Assembly (NCBI GenBank): GCA_050187875.1
Contig: JBFWXB010000014.1
Location: forward strand, 1 to 64,000
Origin: JAFKKS01 sp050187875
GTDB lineage: Bacteria; Pseudomonadota; Alphaproteobacteria; Rhizobiales; Xanthobacteraceae
Direction: 5' to 3'
DNA: 64,000 bases
A program made the position numbers and the translations under genes. How positions within the stretch are numbered: position 1 is the stretch's first letter; the number at the start of each line of letters is the position of its first letter. Positions 42,726 to 50,890 of this stretch are shown here, piece by piece. The notes under the pieces are model-generated. The model was not told the DNA's origin. It made no database searches and saw nothing but the letters and a program-made list of their open reading frames with translations.

Positions 42726-43373
42726 ATGCCCAAAAGTGTCTCCACCAAAGCCAAGTCTGCAGCCAAGTCCTCAGCCAAGCCCGCCACCAAATCCGCGAAA
42801 CCGCGCGCCGACGATGATCCGATCGTTGCGTTGAAGCTGCCGCGCGGGCGCTTAAGCGAGCCGATGGCGGCCTATTTCGCGAAATGCGAGGAGAAGCTCG
42901 GTTTCGTGCCCAACGTGCTCGAAGCTTACGGCTTCGACTCGCCGAAGCTCGAAGCCTTCGCCGCCATGTATAACGACTTGATGCTGGCACCGTCGGGGCT
43001 TTCGAAGCTCGAGCGGGAGATGATCGCGGTCGCGGTGTCGGCGGTGAACCGCTGCTATTATTGCCTGGTCGCGCATGGTGCAGCCGTGCGGCAGCTCTCC
43101 GGCGACCCCATCCTCGGCGAGCAGATGGTGATGAACTACCGTGCGGCGCGGCTTTCCCCCCGCCAGCGCGCCATGCTCGATTTCGCGGTGAAGCTCACCG
43201 AAGCGCCGTGGACGGTCGAGGACGAGGACCGCGCGGGCTTGCGCAAGGCCGGCTTCTCCGAGCGCGACATCTGGGACATCGGCGCGGTCGCGGGCTTCTT
43301 CAATATGTCGAATCGTGTCGCGTCGGCGACCGACATGCGGCCGAACCCGGTCTATCACCGGCAGGCACGGTAA
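42726..43373 (+). CDS. AhpD-like / peroxidase-related protein
   Basis: 215 residues. A Lys/Ser/Ala-rich, likely disordered N-terminus (residues 1-28) precedes an AhpD/carboxymuconolactone decarboxylase fold with the CxxC thiol pair in NRCYYCLVAHG (Cys110, Cys113, His117). DPILGEQMVMNYRAARLSPR is characteristic of the peroxidase-related subgroup. It probably reduces hydroperoxides through the CxxC cysteines; the natural reductant is unknown. The basic tail at the N-terminus is unusual for the family and could bind nucleic acid or membrane. Confidence 0.88.
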   Translation: MPKSVSTKAKSAAKSSAKPATKSAKPRADDDPIVALKLPRGRLSEPMAAYFAKCEEKLGFVPNVLEAYGFDSPKLEAFAAMYNDLMLAPSGLSKLEREMIAVAVSAVNRCYYCLVAHGAAVRQLSGDPILGEQMVMNYRAARLSPRQRAMLDFAVKLTEAPWTVEDEDRAGLRKAGFSERDIWDIGAVAGFFNMSNRVASATDMRPNPVYHRQAR

Positions 43374-43387
43374 AGGCGTCCACCGTC

Positions 43388-43463
43388 GTCATGCGCGGGC
43401 TTGACCCGCGCATCCATCGTCTTCGTGAAAATTGATGGGTTGCCGGGTCAAGCCCGGCAACGA
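43388..43463. repeat. Family B double-hairpin repeat, copy 2
   Basis: Left stem atgcgcggg / cccgcgcat and right stem ttgccggg / cccggcaa, each with a 5-nt loop, around a short spacer. Compared with copy 1 the two arms are exchanged. It lies between convergent genes, where it may also act as a bidirectional terminator. Confidence 0.9.
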
Positions 43464-43471
43464 CGCTATCC

Positions 43472-44701
43472 CTACACCCGCTCAGCGAGCGCCATCGGGC
43501 GCGGGGTCTCGCGCAGCGACAGGTGGATGATCGCGGTCGCAACCGCGCCGGCGACGGCGGCGAACCACGCGAGATCGAACGAGCCGGTGCGGTCGAAGAC
43601 GAAGCCGGCCATCCAGGCGCCGGCAAACGCGCCGAGCTGATGGCCGATATAGACGACGCCGAAGAGGAAGCCGAGATTGCGCGCGCCCCAGAGGTCGGCG
43701 ACCAAGGCGTTGGTGAGCGGCACACTGCCGGTCCAGAGGAGGCCGATTGCGGCGCCGAAGACGATGGCCGAAGCGCTCGAGAGCGGCACCAGCAGAAACG
43801 CGATCATGGCCGCCGCCCGCGCCAGATAAAGCGCCGCGAGCACATGCGTCTTCATCCAGCGGCCGCCGGCGAGGCCGGCGACATAGGTGCCGGGGATATT
43901 GAACGCGCCGATGGCGGCAAGCACGGCCGCGCCGGTCGCCACGGGCAGGCCCTTGTCCACCAGCATGGCGGGCAGATACGTCGCAAGGAACGCGAGCTGG
44001 AAACCACAAACGGCAAAGCCGAGATTGAGGAGCCAGAAGTCGCGGTCCGCGCTGGCGGCGCGCGCGGCCGCGCCGGCGCTCAGCCCCGGCGTTGCCGTGG
44101 CGCGGGCGCTGCCGTCCTCGCGCAAAGGCAGCGCCAGGAGGATCGAGGTCGCGAGGAGGCCGGAGATGATGAGCATCGCGGTGCGCCAGCTCATCGCATC
44201 GAGGAGCGCGCTCGTCGCCGGGACGAGAATGAACATGCCGACCGAGCCGGCCGTTGAGCCGAGGCCGAGCGCGGCGCTGCGTTTCTCCGGCGGCGCGGCG
44301 CGGCCGATCACCGCGAGCACGACGGCGAAGGCGGTGCCGCTTTGCCCGAGGCCGCCGAGAACGCCGAGGCCGAGCGCGAAGGTGATGCTGCCCGATGCGG
44401 CGGCAGCCACGAGCGAGCCGGCGAGATAGAGGAGCGCGCCGGCGATCACGACCGGGCGCGCGCCGTAGCGGTCGGCGAGCAGGCCGGCGAAGGGCTGCGT
44501 CAGCCCCCAGACTAGATTCTGTAGCGCGACCGCGATGCCGAACGCCTCGCGGGAGAGGCCGAGGTCCATCGCCACCGGCCGCAGGAACAGGCCGGAGACC
44601 TGGCGCAGGCCCATCGAGACCGCGATGACGAGCGATCCGCAAATCAGGACGGTCATCCAAGGGCGGCGCATGGGGGCGGTTTCGCTCGGCATCATCGTCA
44701 T
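43472..44701 (-). CDS. MFS transporter, oxalate/formate or monocarboxylate-like
   Basis: 409 residues with twelve membrane helices. SMGLRQVSGLFLRPVAMDLG and GLLADRYGARPVVIAGALLY (loop 2-3 motif DRYGAR) resemble the OFA/MCT-like branch of MFS. Several in-frame ATGs occur at the start (44701, 44695, 44692); the first is used. The gene is divergent from the Lrp-family regulator across a repeat, so regulation by that protein is plausible but not demonstrated. Confidence 0.87.
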   Translation of the reverse strand: MTMMPSETAPMRRPWMTVLICGSLVIAVSMGLRQVSGLFLRPVAMDLGLSREAFGIAVALQNLVWGLTQPFAGLLADRYGARPVVIAGALLYLAGSLVAAAASGSITFALGLGVLGGLGQSGTAFAVVLAVIGRAAPPEKRSAALGLGSTAGSVGMFILVPATSALLDAMSWRTAMLIISGLLATSILLALPLREDGSARATATPGLSAGAAARAASADRDFWLLNLGFAVCGFQLAFLATYLPAMLVDKGLPVATGAAVLAAIGAFNIPGTYVAGLAGGRWMKTHVLAALYLARAAAMIAFLLVPLSSASAIVFGAAIGLLWTGSVPLTNALVADLWGARNLGFLFGVVYIGHQLGAFAGAWMAGFVFDRTGSFDLAWFAAVAGAVATAIIHLSLRETPRPMALAERV

Positions 44702-44709
44702 CCACTGAT

Positions 44710-44885
44710 TGTCATGCCCGCGAAGGCGGGCAGCACGCCGTCACGCTTGGCTGTCATGCCCGCACACGGGTCTGGCCTTCGGCCAGCCCGAGTACAGGCT
44801 CCGGCGGGCATCCAGTACTCCTGGGCTGAACTTAGAATCGCAAGGGCTGCGGCGTACTGGGTCCCCGCCTTCGCGGGGACGACAA
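44710..44885. repeat. Composite family A repeat, copy 6, with an expanded arm
   Basis: An intact atgcccgc-gaag-gcgggcag arm is followed by a 66-bp expanded arm (44753-44818) that carries a nested ctggcc-ttc-ggccag hairpin, then the usual gtccccgc-cttc-gcggggac arm. The 66-bp segment is identical to the reverse complement of 51764-51829. The element lies in the divergent region between the MFS and Lrp genes. Confidence 0.88.
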
Positions 44886-44924
44886 CGGAGTGTGCTTTAT
44901 AGTTGTCGCTAAAAGCCCGCTTGT

Positions 44925-44946
44925 ATAGGCAAAATTGAAGGCCTAT
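44925..44946. promoter_or_regulatory. Candidate operator upstream of the Lrp-family gene
   Basis: A 6-bp inverted repeat atagg-c / g-cctat separated by 10 AT-rich bases ends 19 bp before the Lrp start. Lrp/AsnC proteins often bind AT-rich dyads near their own promoters. Support is positional only. Confidence 0.35.
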
Positions 44947-44965
44947 CGTTTTAATTATCGCAAGA

Positions 44966-45451
44966 ATGAAGGGCGATAAGCGCTTGGACCTTAAATCTGC
45001 AAACGGGCTTCTCGACGCGAAGAACGTCGAATTGCTGCGGCTCCTGCTCGCTGACCCGCGCCAATCGGTGTCGGAGCTCGCGCGCCAAGTCGGCATGTCG
45101 GCGCCGGCGGTGAAAGAGCGTCTGACGCGGCTCGAAGAGACGGGCGTTATCCGTGGTTATCGTGTCGATCTCGATCCGAAAGCGCTCGGCTTGCCGGTGT
45201 CGGCGATCGTGCGCATCCGTCCCGCGCCGGGGCAGCTGCCCCGGTTGATCGAGCTTGCGCAAAATCTTCCGGCCGTGGCCGAGTGCCATCGCGTCACCGG
45301 CGAGGACTGCCTCGTGCTGCGCCTGCATCTCGATGCGATCGACAGCCTCGACACGGTGCTCGACCGCTTCCTCGCCTACGGCAACACGACGACGGCGATC
45401 GTGCAGTCGACGCCCGTTCCGCCGCGCGCTCCGCCGCTGCCGGGCGAGTAA
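44966..45451 (+). CDS. Lrp/AsnC family transcriptional regulator
   Basis: 161 residues. N-terminal HTH (about 15-62) with LLADPRQSVSELARQVGMSA and PAVKERLTRLEETGVIRGYR; C-terminal RAM domain (about 70-148) with VTGEDCLVLRLHLDAIDSLD. Ligand is probably an amino acid but cannot be named. The divergent MFS permease gene is the obvious candidate target, together with autoregulation. The Pro-rich tail VPPRAPPLPGE is a little longer than in typical members. Confidence 0.93.
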   Translation: MKGDKRLDLKSANGLLDAKNVELLRLLLADPRQSVSELARQVGMSAPAVKERLTRLEETGVIRGYRVDLDPKALGLPVSAIVRIRPAPGQLPRLIELAQNLPAVAECHRVTGEDCLVLRLHLDAIDSLDTVLDRFLAYGNTTTAIVQSTPVPPRAPPLPGE

Positions 45452-45472
45452 AATTCTGACGTCATCGCCCGC

Positions 45473-45582
45473 TGTCATTCCGGGGCACGGCCGAAGGCCG
45501 TGAGCCCGGAATCCATACGCCGCAGCCCTGGGATTATGGATTCCGGGCTCGCAGGCTTGCAGCCCGCGCCCCGGAATGACAG
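45473..45582. repeat. Family C palindromic repeat, copy 1
   Basis: Outer arms tgtcattccggggc / gccccggaatgaca enclose inner arms gagcccggaatccata / tggattccgggctc and two small hairpins (cggcc-gaa-ggccg; gcaggcttgc). It is one of three repeats stacked in the 298-bp gap between the convergent Lrp and CoA-ligase genes. Confidence 0.88.
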
Positions 45583-45585
45583 CAA

Positions 45586-45664
45586 CTAGTGGAGTGAATT
45601 TGACATTCGCTACCTGCTTCGCAGCAACTCCGGCAAGCGAATGTCAAATTCAAAACTCCACTAG
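45586..45664. repeat. Long imperfect palindrome D1
   Basis: A 79-bp element with terminal ctagtggagt / actccactag and inner gaatttgacattcgc / gcgaatgtcaaattc arms, leaving a roughly 25-nt centre. The right arm has three extra bases (aaa) not matched on the left. A sister element follows 13 bp later with the same plan. Confidence 0.88.
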
Positions 45665-45677
45665 CAGCTCATATTTG

Positions 45678-45753
45678 CTAGTGGTCCTTTGATTCTAACA
45701 TTTGCAAGAGCGCCTGCCGCAACGGGATGCAAATGTTAGAATCGGACCACTAG
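45678..45753. repeat. Long imperfect palindrome D2
   Basis: A 76-bp element with terminal ctagtggtcc / ggaccactag and inner gattctaacatttgca / tgcaaatgttagaatc arms. Here the three unmatched bases (ttt) are on the left arm, the mirror of D1. Its last bases include the TAG stop of the CoA ligase gene. Confidence 0.88.
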
Positions 45754-47345
45754 GTCGCCGCGTAACGCTCGCGCAATTCGCGCTTGAGCACCTTGCCGCT
45801 CGGGTTTTTCGGCAGCGCTTCACAGAAGGCGACGCGCTTCGGCACCTTGAATTGCGCGAGGTGCTCGCGGCAATGGGCGATCACGATCGCTTCGTCGATC
45901 GCTTCACCCGGCTTCGCGACGATGATCGCGCTGACCGCTTCGATCCATTTCGCGTCCGGCAAGCCGATGACCGCAACCTCCGACACCTGCGGCAGCCGGT
46001 AGATCGCTTCTTCCACCTCGCGGCTCGCGACGTTCTCGCCGCCCGACTTGATCATGTCCTTCTTGCGATCGACGACGGTGATGTAGCCCTCGTCGTCGAC
46101 GGTCGCGAGATCGCCGCTATGGAACCAGCCGCCGTGAAAGGCCGCGGCGGTCTTCTCCGGATCGTTGAAATAGCCGGTCATGAGATGCGGCGAGCGGTGC
46201 ACGATTTCGCCGACTTCGCCGGGCGCGACGTCGCGCATCGCGTCGTCGACCACGCGCGTCTCGACATTGACGCAGGGCTTGCCGGCGGAGCCGGCTTTGC
46301 GCAGCTGATCCTTCGGCTTGAGCACGGTCGCGAGCGGGGCGATCTCGGTCTGCCCGTAGAGGTTCCACAGGCGCACCTGCGGCAGGCGGCGCTGCATCTC
46401 ACGCAGCACCTCGACCGGCATGATCGAGGCGCCGTAATAGCCTTTGCTCAGCGTCGAGAGGTCGGTCGTGTCGAACAGCGGCGAGCGCAGCATCGCGATC
46501 CACACCGACGGCGGCGCGAAGAACGAGGTGATTTTGTGCTCGGCGATCAGCGGCAGGATCACGTCGGGACGCGGCTGGCCGGTGATGACGTTGGTGGCGC
46601 CGAGATAGATTTCAGGGCCGAGAAATACGTCGAGCTGCGCGCAGTGATAGAGCGGCAGCGCATGCAGCATGCGATCGTCTTCCGACATCTCGCATTCCAT
46701 GACACAGCTTGCGTATTCCCACAGGATCGCCTCGTGGGTGAGCATCGCACCTTTCGGCAGCGACTCGGTGCCGCTCGTGTAGACGATCTGCGCGAGGTCG
46801 CGCGTGTCGAGCACAATATCGGGCGGCGTATCGGCATCGGCCAGAAGCTGGTCGAAGGTGGTGATGCCGTCGGGCGCTTCGCTCTTCTCTTCGCCGGGCA
46901 GCCAGAAAAGCTGCGCGACGGCTGTGTCCATCGCCGCGGCGGAACAGCCGACATCGACGAACTCCGGCCCGACCGCGAGCGCCTTGGCGCCGGAGCTGCG
47001 CAGGATGAAGGCGATCTCCTTCGCGTTGAGCATGAAATTGATCGGCACCAGCACGGCGCCGACACGCGCAAGCGCAAAGCGCATCGCCGCGAACGCGTGC
47101 GAGTTGCGGGAGAGGATCGCGACGCGGTCGCCTGACGCGACGCCGGCGCGCATCAACCCATGGGCGAAGCGATTGCAGATGCGATCGAATTCCGCATAGG
47201 TCCAGCGCACGCCGCCACAGATGAGACCAGTCTTGTCGGGAAAGCGCGATGCGGTGCGCCGCAGAATGTCGCCGACGGTCTGCCGGCGGACTTCAGGGTG
47301 TGCACTATCCTCGCTCATCGCAGACCGTTTCCCGGCATCGTTCAT
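45750..47345 (-). CDS. AMP-dependent acyl-CoA ligase
   Basis: 531 residues, ANL superfamily. The adenylation loop is YTSGTESLPKGAML; later motifs are LYGQTEIAP, GWFHSGDLATVDDEGY and the hinge VVDRKKDMIKSGGENVASRE; the C-terminal catalytic lysine is in NPSGKVLKREL. Medium- or long-chain fatty acids or aryl acids are possible substrates. It starts 7 nt after the stop of the AbfD/HpaB-family gene, so it is in one transcript and probably activates the acid that the other enzyme handles as a CoA ester. ATG 47318 is a shorter alternative start. The stop lies in palindrome D2. Confidence 0.93.
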   Translation of the reverse strand: MNDAGKRSAMSEDSAHPEVRRQTVGDILRRTASRFPDKTGLICGGVRWTYAEFDRICNRFAHGLMRAGVASGDRVAILSRNSHAFAAMRFALARVGAVLVPINFMLNAKEIAFILRSSGAKALAVGPEFVDVGCSAAAMDTAVAQLFWLPGEEKSEAPDGITTFDQLLADADTPPDIVLDTRDLAQIVYTSGTESLPKGAMLTHEAILWEYASCVMECEMSEDDRMLHALPLYHCAQLDVFLGPEIYLGATNVITGQPRPDVILPLIAEHKITSFFAPPSVWIAMLRSPLFDTTDLSTLSKGYYGASIMPVEVLREMQRRLPQVRLWNLYGQTEIAPLATVLKPKDQLRKAGSAGKPCVNVETRVVDDAMRDVAPGEVGEIVHRSPHLMTGYFNDPEKTAAAFHGGWFHSGDLATVDDEGYITVVDRKKDMIKSGGENVASREVEEAIYRLPQVSEVAVIGLPDAKWIEAVSAIIVAKPGEAIDEAIVIAHCREHLAQFKVPKRVAFCEALPKNPSGKVLKRELRERYAAT

Positions 47346-47352
47346 GACTGGC

Positions 47353-48876
47353 TTACTCCGCCGCGGTCGGAAGCTCCGGTACCTCGCAACCGGTGGCGCA
47401 GCAGCGCCCCGGTTGCTTCGACACGCGGCGCCCGTCCGCGAGCAGGCCGCGGTCGAGCAGGCGCTCGACCACCTCCGCCTTCTCCATCACCGGATAGTTG
47501 CGCCAGATCTCCCGCTTCATCGCTTCGGGCGAACCGCCGCCGTGCAGCGAGATCAGCGAATACCAGCCGCCCTGGTTCGACGCGGTGAGGTCCTCGATGA
47601 AGCGCGCCACCTCGGCGCGATGCGATGCCGGAATGTCCGGCCGCCCGGCGAGTACCGTAGAGAGCGACGCCGCCGTTTCCGGATTGTGATCCTCGTCGGG
47701 GCCGGGGAGCGCGACGATCAGCCCGCCGGAGACGTGATGTGCCAAGCGATGCATGTCGTAGATCTGCGTCGCGAGGAGAAGCTTGCCGACATTCGCGAAC
47801 ACCGCGTCCGGCATGATCGTGCCCGACGCGTCCTTCGTGCCGTAGACGGATGCGGCGACACCGCAGGCGAAGAAGCCTTCGACGATCTTGATGAGCTCGA
47901 CCATCGCGTCGCGCACATGCCCGTGGCGATCGGGGTCGAGCCCATTCGCTTCGATCATCAGCGCACCGGCGCCGATGAGGAGATCGCCGAAGCCCGCGCG
48001 CGCCGCGATGCAGGAATGGCGGTGATGCGTCGCATAGCTCGTGGTGAGGAACCCGCCTTCCGCCACCTCACCGGCGAGGAAAACGCGGTCCCACGGCACG
48101 AACACATCGTCGAAGATGACGACGCCGGTGGACTGTCCGTATTTCGCGGAGAATTTTGCCGCCGCTTCACCCGGCCGTCCGGCGGGACGCGCGACGATGG
48201 TGACACCCTCGGCGTCGATCGGCACCGCGCAGCAGACGGCGAAGTCGGCGTCTTCCTTCGTCATCGTGCGGCACGGCATCACGAGATATTCGTGCACATA
48301 CGGTGCCGCGGTGACGATCGCCTTCGTTCCGCGGATAACGATGCCGTCCTTGCGGCGCTGGGCGATGTGGACATAGACGTCGGCGTTGTCCTGTGCGCCG
48401 GGGCGTTTCGAACGATCGCCCTTCGCGTCGGTCATGGCGACGCCGACGGTGAGGTCGTTGTCCTGCACGTGGTGCAGGTAGTTGACGAAGCGCTGGTGAT
48501 AGTCGGTGCCGTGTACCTCGTCGGCGCGCTTCGTCGCCTGGAACGCGGCGTTGAGGCAATCATGCGAGAGATAGCGCATGGTGCAGCCGGACTCGCGGCA
48601 CATCAGGCGGACCGCCTCGAGCTTGTAGAGAAGATCGGTCGAGGTCTCGCCGATATGCAGCATGCGGTTGACGGTCTTGCCCGACGTTCGCTGCGTCGCC
48701 GTCATCAGCGGCGCATGCTCGCTCATGCGCGCGAAATCGTAAGACACGCCGATCGCGGCGATGCCGGGCGCCAGCAGCGGCTCGTCCGCGACGCTCTCGA
48801 TCCGTTGTCCGTTGACGAAGACGCGCGGCCTTTGCGCGCGCAGCGATTCCCGGAAGTCGGCGGCGGACATCAGCAT
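47353..48876 (-). CDS. 4-hydroxyphenylacetate 3-hydroxylase / 4-hydroxybutyryl-CoA dehydratase family flavoprotein
   Basis: 507 residues with GAGGAAA before ATG. Overall it aligns well by eye with AbfD (4-hydroxybutyryl-CoA dehydratase): MLMSAADFRESLR start, GAMTD-like VGVAMTDAKGDRS, and VVIFDDVFVPWDRVFLAGE. AbfD needs a [4Fe-4S] cluster held by C99, C103, H292 and C299. Here the first Cys and the His are kept (Cys98, His285), but the other two positions are Tyr102 and Ala292, so the cluster is unlikely and a flavin-only role is favoured. The tail carries an extra GRCCATGCE segment. It is coupled to a CoA ligase, suggesting an acyl-CoA substrate. Confidence 0.85.
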   Translation of the reverse strand: MLMSAADFRESLRAQRPRVFVNGQRIESVADEPLLAPGIAAIGVSYDFARMSEHAPLMTATQRTSGKTVNRMLHIGETSTDLLYKLEAVRLMCRESGCTMRYLSHDCLNAAFQATKRADEVHGTDYHQRFVNYLHHVQDNDLTVGVAMTDAKGDRSKRPGAQDNADVYVHIAQRRKDGIVIRGTKAIVTAAPYVHEYLVMPCRTMTKEDADFAVCCAVPIDAEGVTIVARPAGRPGEAAAKFSAKYGQSTGVVIFDDVFVPWDRVFLAGEVAEGGFLTTSYATHHRHSCIAARAGFGDLLIGAGALMIEANGLDPDRHGHVRDAMVELIKIVEGFFACGVAASVYGTKDASGTIMPDAVFANVGKLLLATQIYDMHRLAHHVSGGLIVALPGPDEDHNPETAASLSTVLAGRPDIPASHRAEVARFIEDLTASNQGGWYSLISLHGGGSPEAMKREIWRNYPVMEKAEVVERLLDRGLLADGRRVSKQPGRCCATGCEVPELPTAAE

Positions 48877-48950
48877 GGCGTTTCCTCGGTCTGCGTTGTC
48901 CCACTATGCCACACTGCGACAGACGATGAAGCTGCGGCCTACCGCTGTCT

Positions 48951-49092
48951 TTCACCCTCCCCGGGTGGGGGTGGGTCGGCCGTAGGAGCGTTTGCGACTG
49001 CGGACGGGGTGGGGTGAACCTTCGGACAAAAAGAATTTCACCCCACCCCGCTCGCTTCGCTCGCGACCCTCCCCCTCCAGGGGAGGGTGAAG
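48951..49092. repeat. Family E C/G-rich compound palindrome
   Basis: Contains a perfect 14-bp inverted repeat cggggtggggtgaa / ttcaccccaccccg (49005-49018 with 49037-49050), a cgctcgcttcgctcgcg hairpin, and a terminal accctcccc-ctcca-ggggagggt hairpin (49066-49088). It fills the gap between the convergently reading hydrolase 5' side and the flavoprotein start; its small hairpin recurs at 54318-54342. Confidence 0.85.
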
Positions 49093-49134
49093 ACGGCCGC
49101 TTTCGCGTTGAGAATGACGGCGCGAGGAGGACGT

Positions 49135-50013
49135 CTATTTCGCGGCTACTGCACTCCGCACGAAATCCGCGAGCTCGCGGCCGAAGCGCGGGGCGTCTTC
49201 CCAGAACGGCGAGTGGCCGACACTGTCATACCAGGAGATTTTTGCGCCCGGCACGAGCTCGGCGGTGATCGCCGCCGCCGCCGGCGCGATGATGCGGTCC
49301 ATGGTGCCGTGCGTGATCAGCACCGGCATGCGCAACTCCTTCAGCGTGTCGCCGCTGTCGCGGGTGCGGTCGAGCACGGCGGCGCGCACCTTCGCCGGCA
49401 CCGCCATGGTGTAGGAAAGGACCGTATCCATGTCCTCGCCGCCCGGCCGTCCGGCGAAGCAGGCATGCACGAATTTGCGCGCGGCGCGGATGTTGGTGAC
49501 GAGATCGTCGGACGCCATCGCGATCGTCTGTTTCAGCTCCGGCCCGACGAAGCGGCGGTCGCTCTTCGTCACCGCCGCGACGTAGTTGACGGCGGCAATG
49601 CGCTCCTGCCCGTGGCGGCGAACGTAGTCGCCGACGACACGCCCGCCGTAAGACCAGGCAACGAGCGCCGGGCGCTTCAGGCCCGCGGTGTCCATCACCG
49701 CCTTCAGATCGTCGGCCCAGATCGCCTCGTCGTGATAGCGGGCATGGTCGGTCGGCTGGTCGGACGAGCCGTGACCGCGCAGGTCATAGGCGACCATGCG
49801 GAAGTTTTCCGTCAGCGCCGGGTCGTACATTTGCCGCCGCCAGGACAGGTGGCACTGCGAGAAGCCGTGGATGAAGACGATCTCGGGACCGGCCGGGTTG
49901 CCCCATTCGAACGCGGCGACGTTCAGGCCGTCCGGCGCCGTGACAGCGAGCGGCCGGATGGGGAGATGCTCCAGCTTCGGCGTGCGCAGCGGGAGCATCT
50001 TGTCTCGGGCCAT
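49135..50013 (-). CDS. Alpha/beta hydrolase
   Basis: 292 residues. The fold is recognised from IVFIHGFSQ (oxyanion region), the nucleophile in AWSYGGR, the acid in THGTMDRI and the His in SVGHSPFWEDAPRF. YDLRGHGSSDQP is typical of epoxide-hydrolase/haloperoxidase-like members. The nucleophile elbow is S-Y-G rather than the commoner G-x-S-x-G with Gly first (Trp precedes Ser). No signal peptide. Substrate unknown. It is a single gene between repeats. Confidence 0.88.
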   Translation of the reverse strand: MARDKMLPLRTPKLEHLPIRPLAVTAPDGLNVAAFEWGNPAGPEIVFIHGFSQCHLSWRRQMYDPALTENFRMVAYDLRGHGSSDQPTDHARYHDEAIWADDLKAVMDTAGLKRPALVAWSYGGRVVGDYVRRHGQERIAAVNYVAAVTKSDRRFVGPELKQTIAMASDDLVTNIRAARKFVHACFAGRPGGEDMDTVLSYTMAVPAKVRAAVLDRTRDSGDTLKELRMPVLITHGTMDRIIAPAAAAITAELVPGAKISWYDSVGHSPFWEDAPRFGRELADFVRSAVAAK

Positions 50014-50023
50014 CGTCCAATCC

Positions 50024-50266
50024 TGTCATTCCGGGGCGCGGGCGCAAGCCTGCGAGCCCGGAATCCATAATCTCTAAGTCCAGATTTTGCCAATGCAGAC
50101 TGGGGTTCTGGATTCCGGCTCTCGCCCCTCGATCACGATGATTTTGGATCGAATCGATCCAAAATCATGAACGTGATCGATTCTAATAACCGAGAGCATG
50201 ATGTGATCCGAAAACCGTTTCACACTTTTCGGCATCATGCTCTTGGGCTCGGCCGGAATGACGAGG
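50024..50266. repeat. Family C repeat, copy 2, interrupted by two other hairpins
   Basis: Outer arms tgtcattccggggc and the matching ggccggaatgac are separated by a 22-bp stem hairpin with a 3-nt bulge (50130-50179, core gattttggatcg / cgatccaaaatc) and a second hairpin with agagcatgatg / catcatgctct arms (50193-50243). Comparison with copy 1 shows the right arm of C was split by this insertion of about 115 bp. Confidence 0.82.
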
Positions 50267-50277
50267 CCGGCCATGCC

Positions 50278-50889
50278 TCAGAGCTCCACGATGGCATTCG
50301 GCAATTCGTCGCGATTGATCGCGCCGGGCGGGAAATGTTCGGCGAGCACTTTGGCACATAATCCGATCGCCGCAACGAAGCCGTCGGCGGGGCGGCCCTC
50401 TTTGATCTCGCGGGTCAGCGCCGCGACCGCGGTGTCCCAGGTTTCGCGCGGCACTTTCTGCGCGATGCCGGCGTCCGCGAGGATTTCGACATAACGCTCG
50501 GCCTCGGACACGAAGATGAGCACGCCGGTGCGCTTCTCCGTGTGCTGCAGGCCATGCGCGAGGAATTGGCGCACCGCTTCGCCATGCGCGCGCTCGCGCT
50601 TGGTGCGCGGGAACACCAGCCTGTAGCGGATGGCGGGCTGCCAGAACACGATGATCGCGGCGATGAAGGCGGCAAGCTGCAGCGCGTAGATCACAGAAGC
50701 CGGCCAGAGCGTGAAATGGATGAGCGGCAGCGGCACGACGAGCGCGATGAGCGCCGCCCAGGCGAACGGCACGGTGCGGTAGCCGCCGGAGGCCGGCGTC
50801 GTCACGCAGAAGATTTCGCCGGACGTCTGCGCCTCCGCCTCGCGGATGGCGGCGACGATGCGGGCGCGGTCGGGATCGCTCAGTTGCAT
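50278..50889 (-). CDS. TPM domain membrane protein (second of pair)
   Basis: 203 residues beginning MQLSDPDRARIVAAIREAEA. Two membrane helices (about 41-62 and 65-84) lie inside a TPM/Psb32-type domain, with GEIFCVTTPASGGYR before and KRTGVLIFVSEAERYVEILA after them. The gene starts 1 nt after the stop of the preceding TPM gene, so translation is coupled. TPM proteins form membrane assemblies with LemA-type lipoproteins in many bacteria; function in proteobacteria is not defined. Confidence 0.88.
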   Translation of the reverse strand: MQLSDPDRARIVAAIREAEAQTSGEIFCVTTPASGGYRTVPFAWAALIALVVPLPLIHFTLWPASVIYALQLAAFIAAIIVFWQPAIRYRLVFPRTKRERAHGEAVRQFLAHGLQHTEKRTGVLIFVSEAERYVEILADAGIAQKVPRETWDTAVAALTREIKEGRPADGFVAAIGLCAKVLAEHFPPGAINRDELPNAIVEL

Positions 50890-50890
50890 C

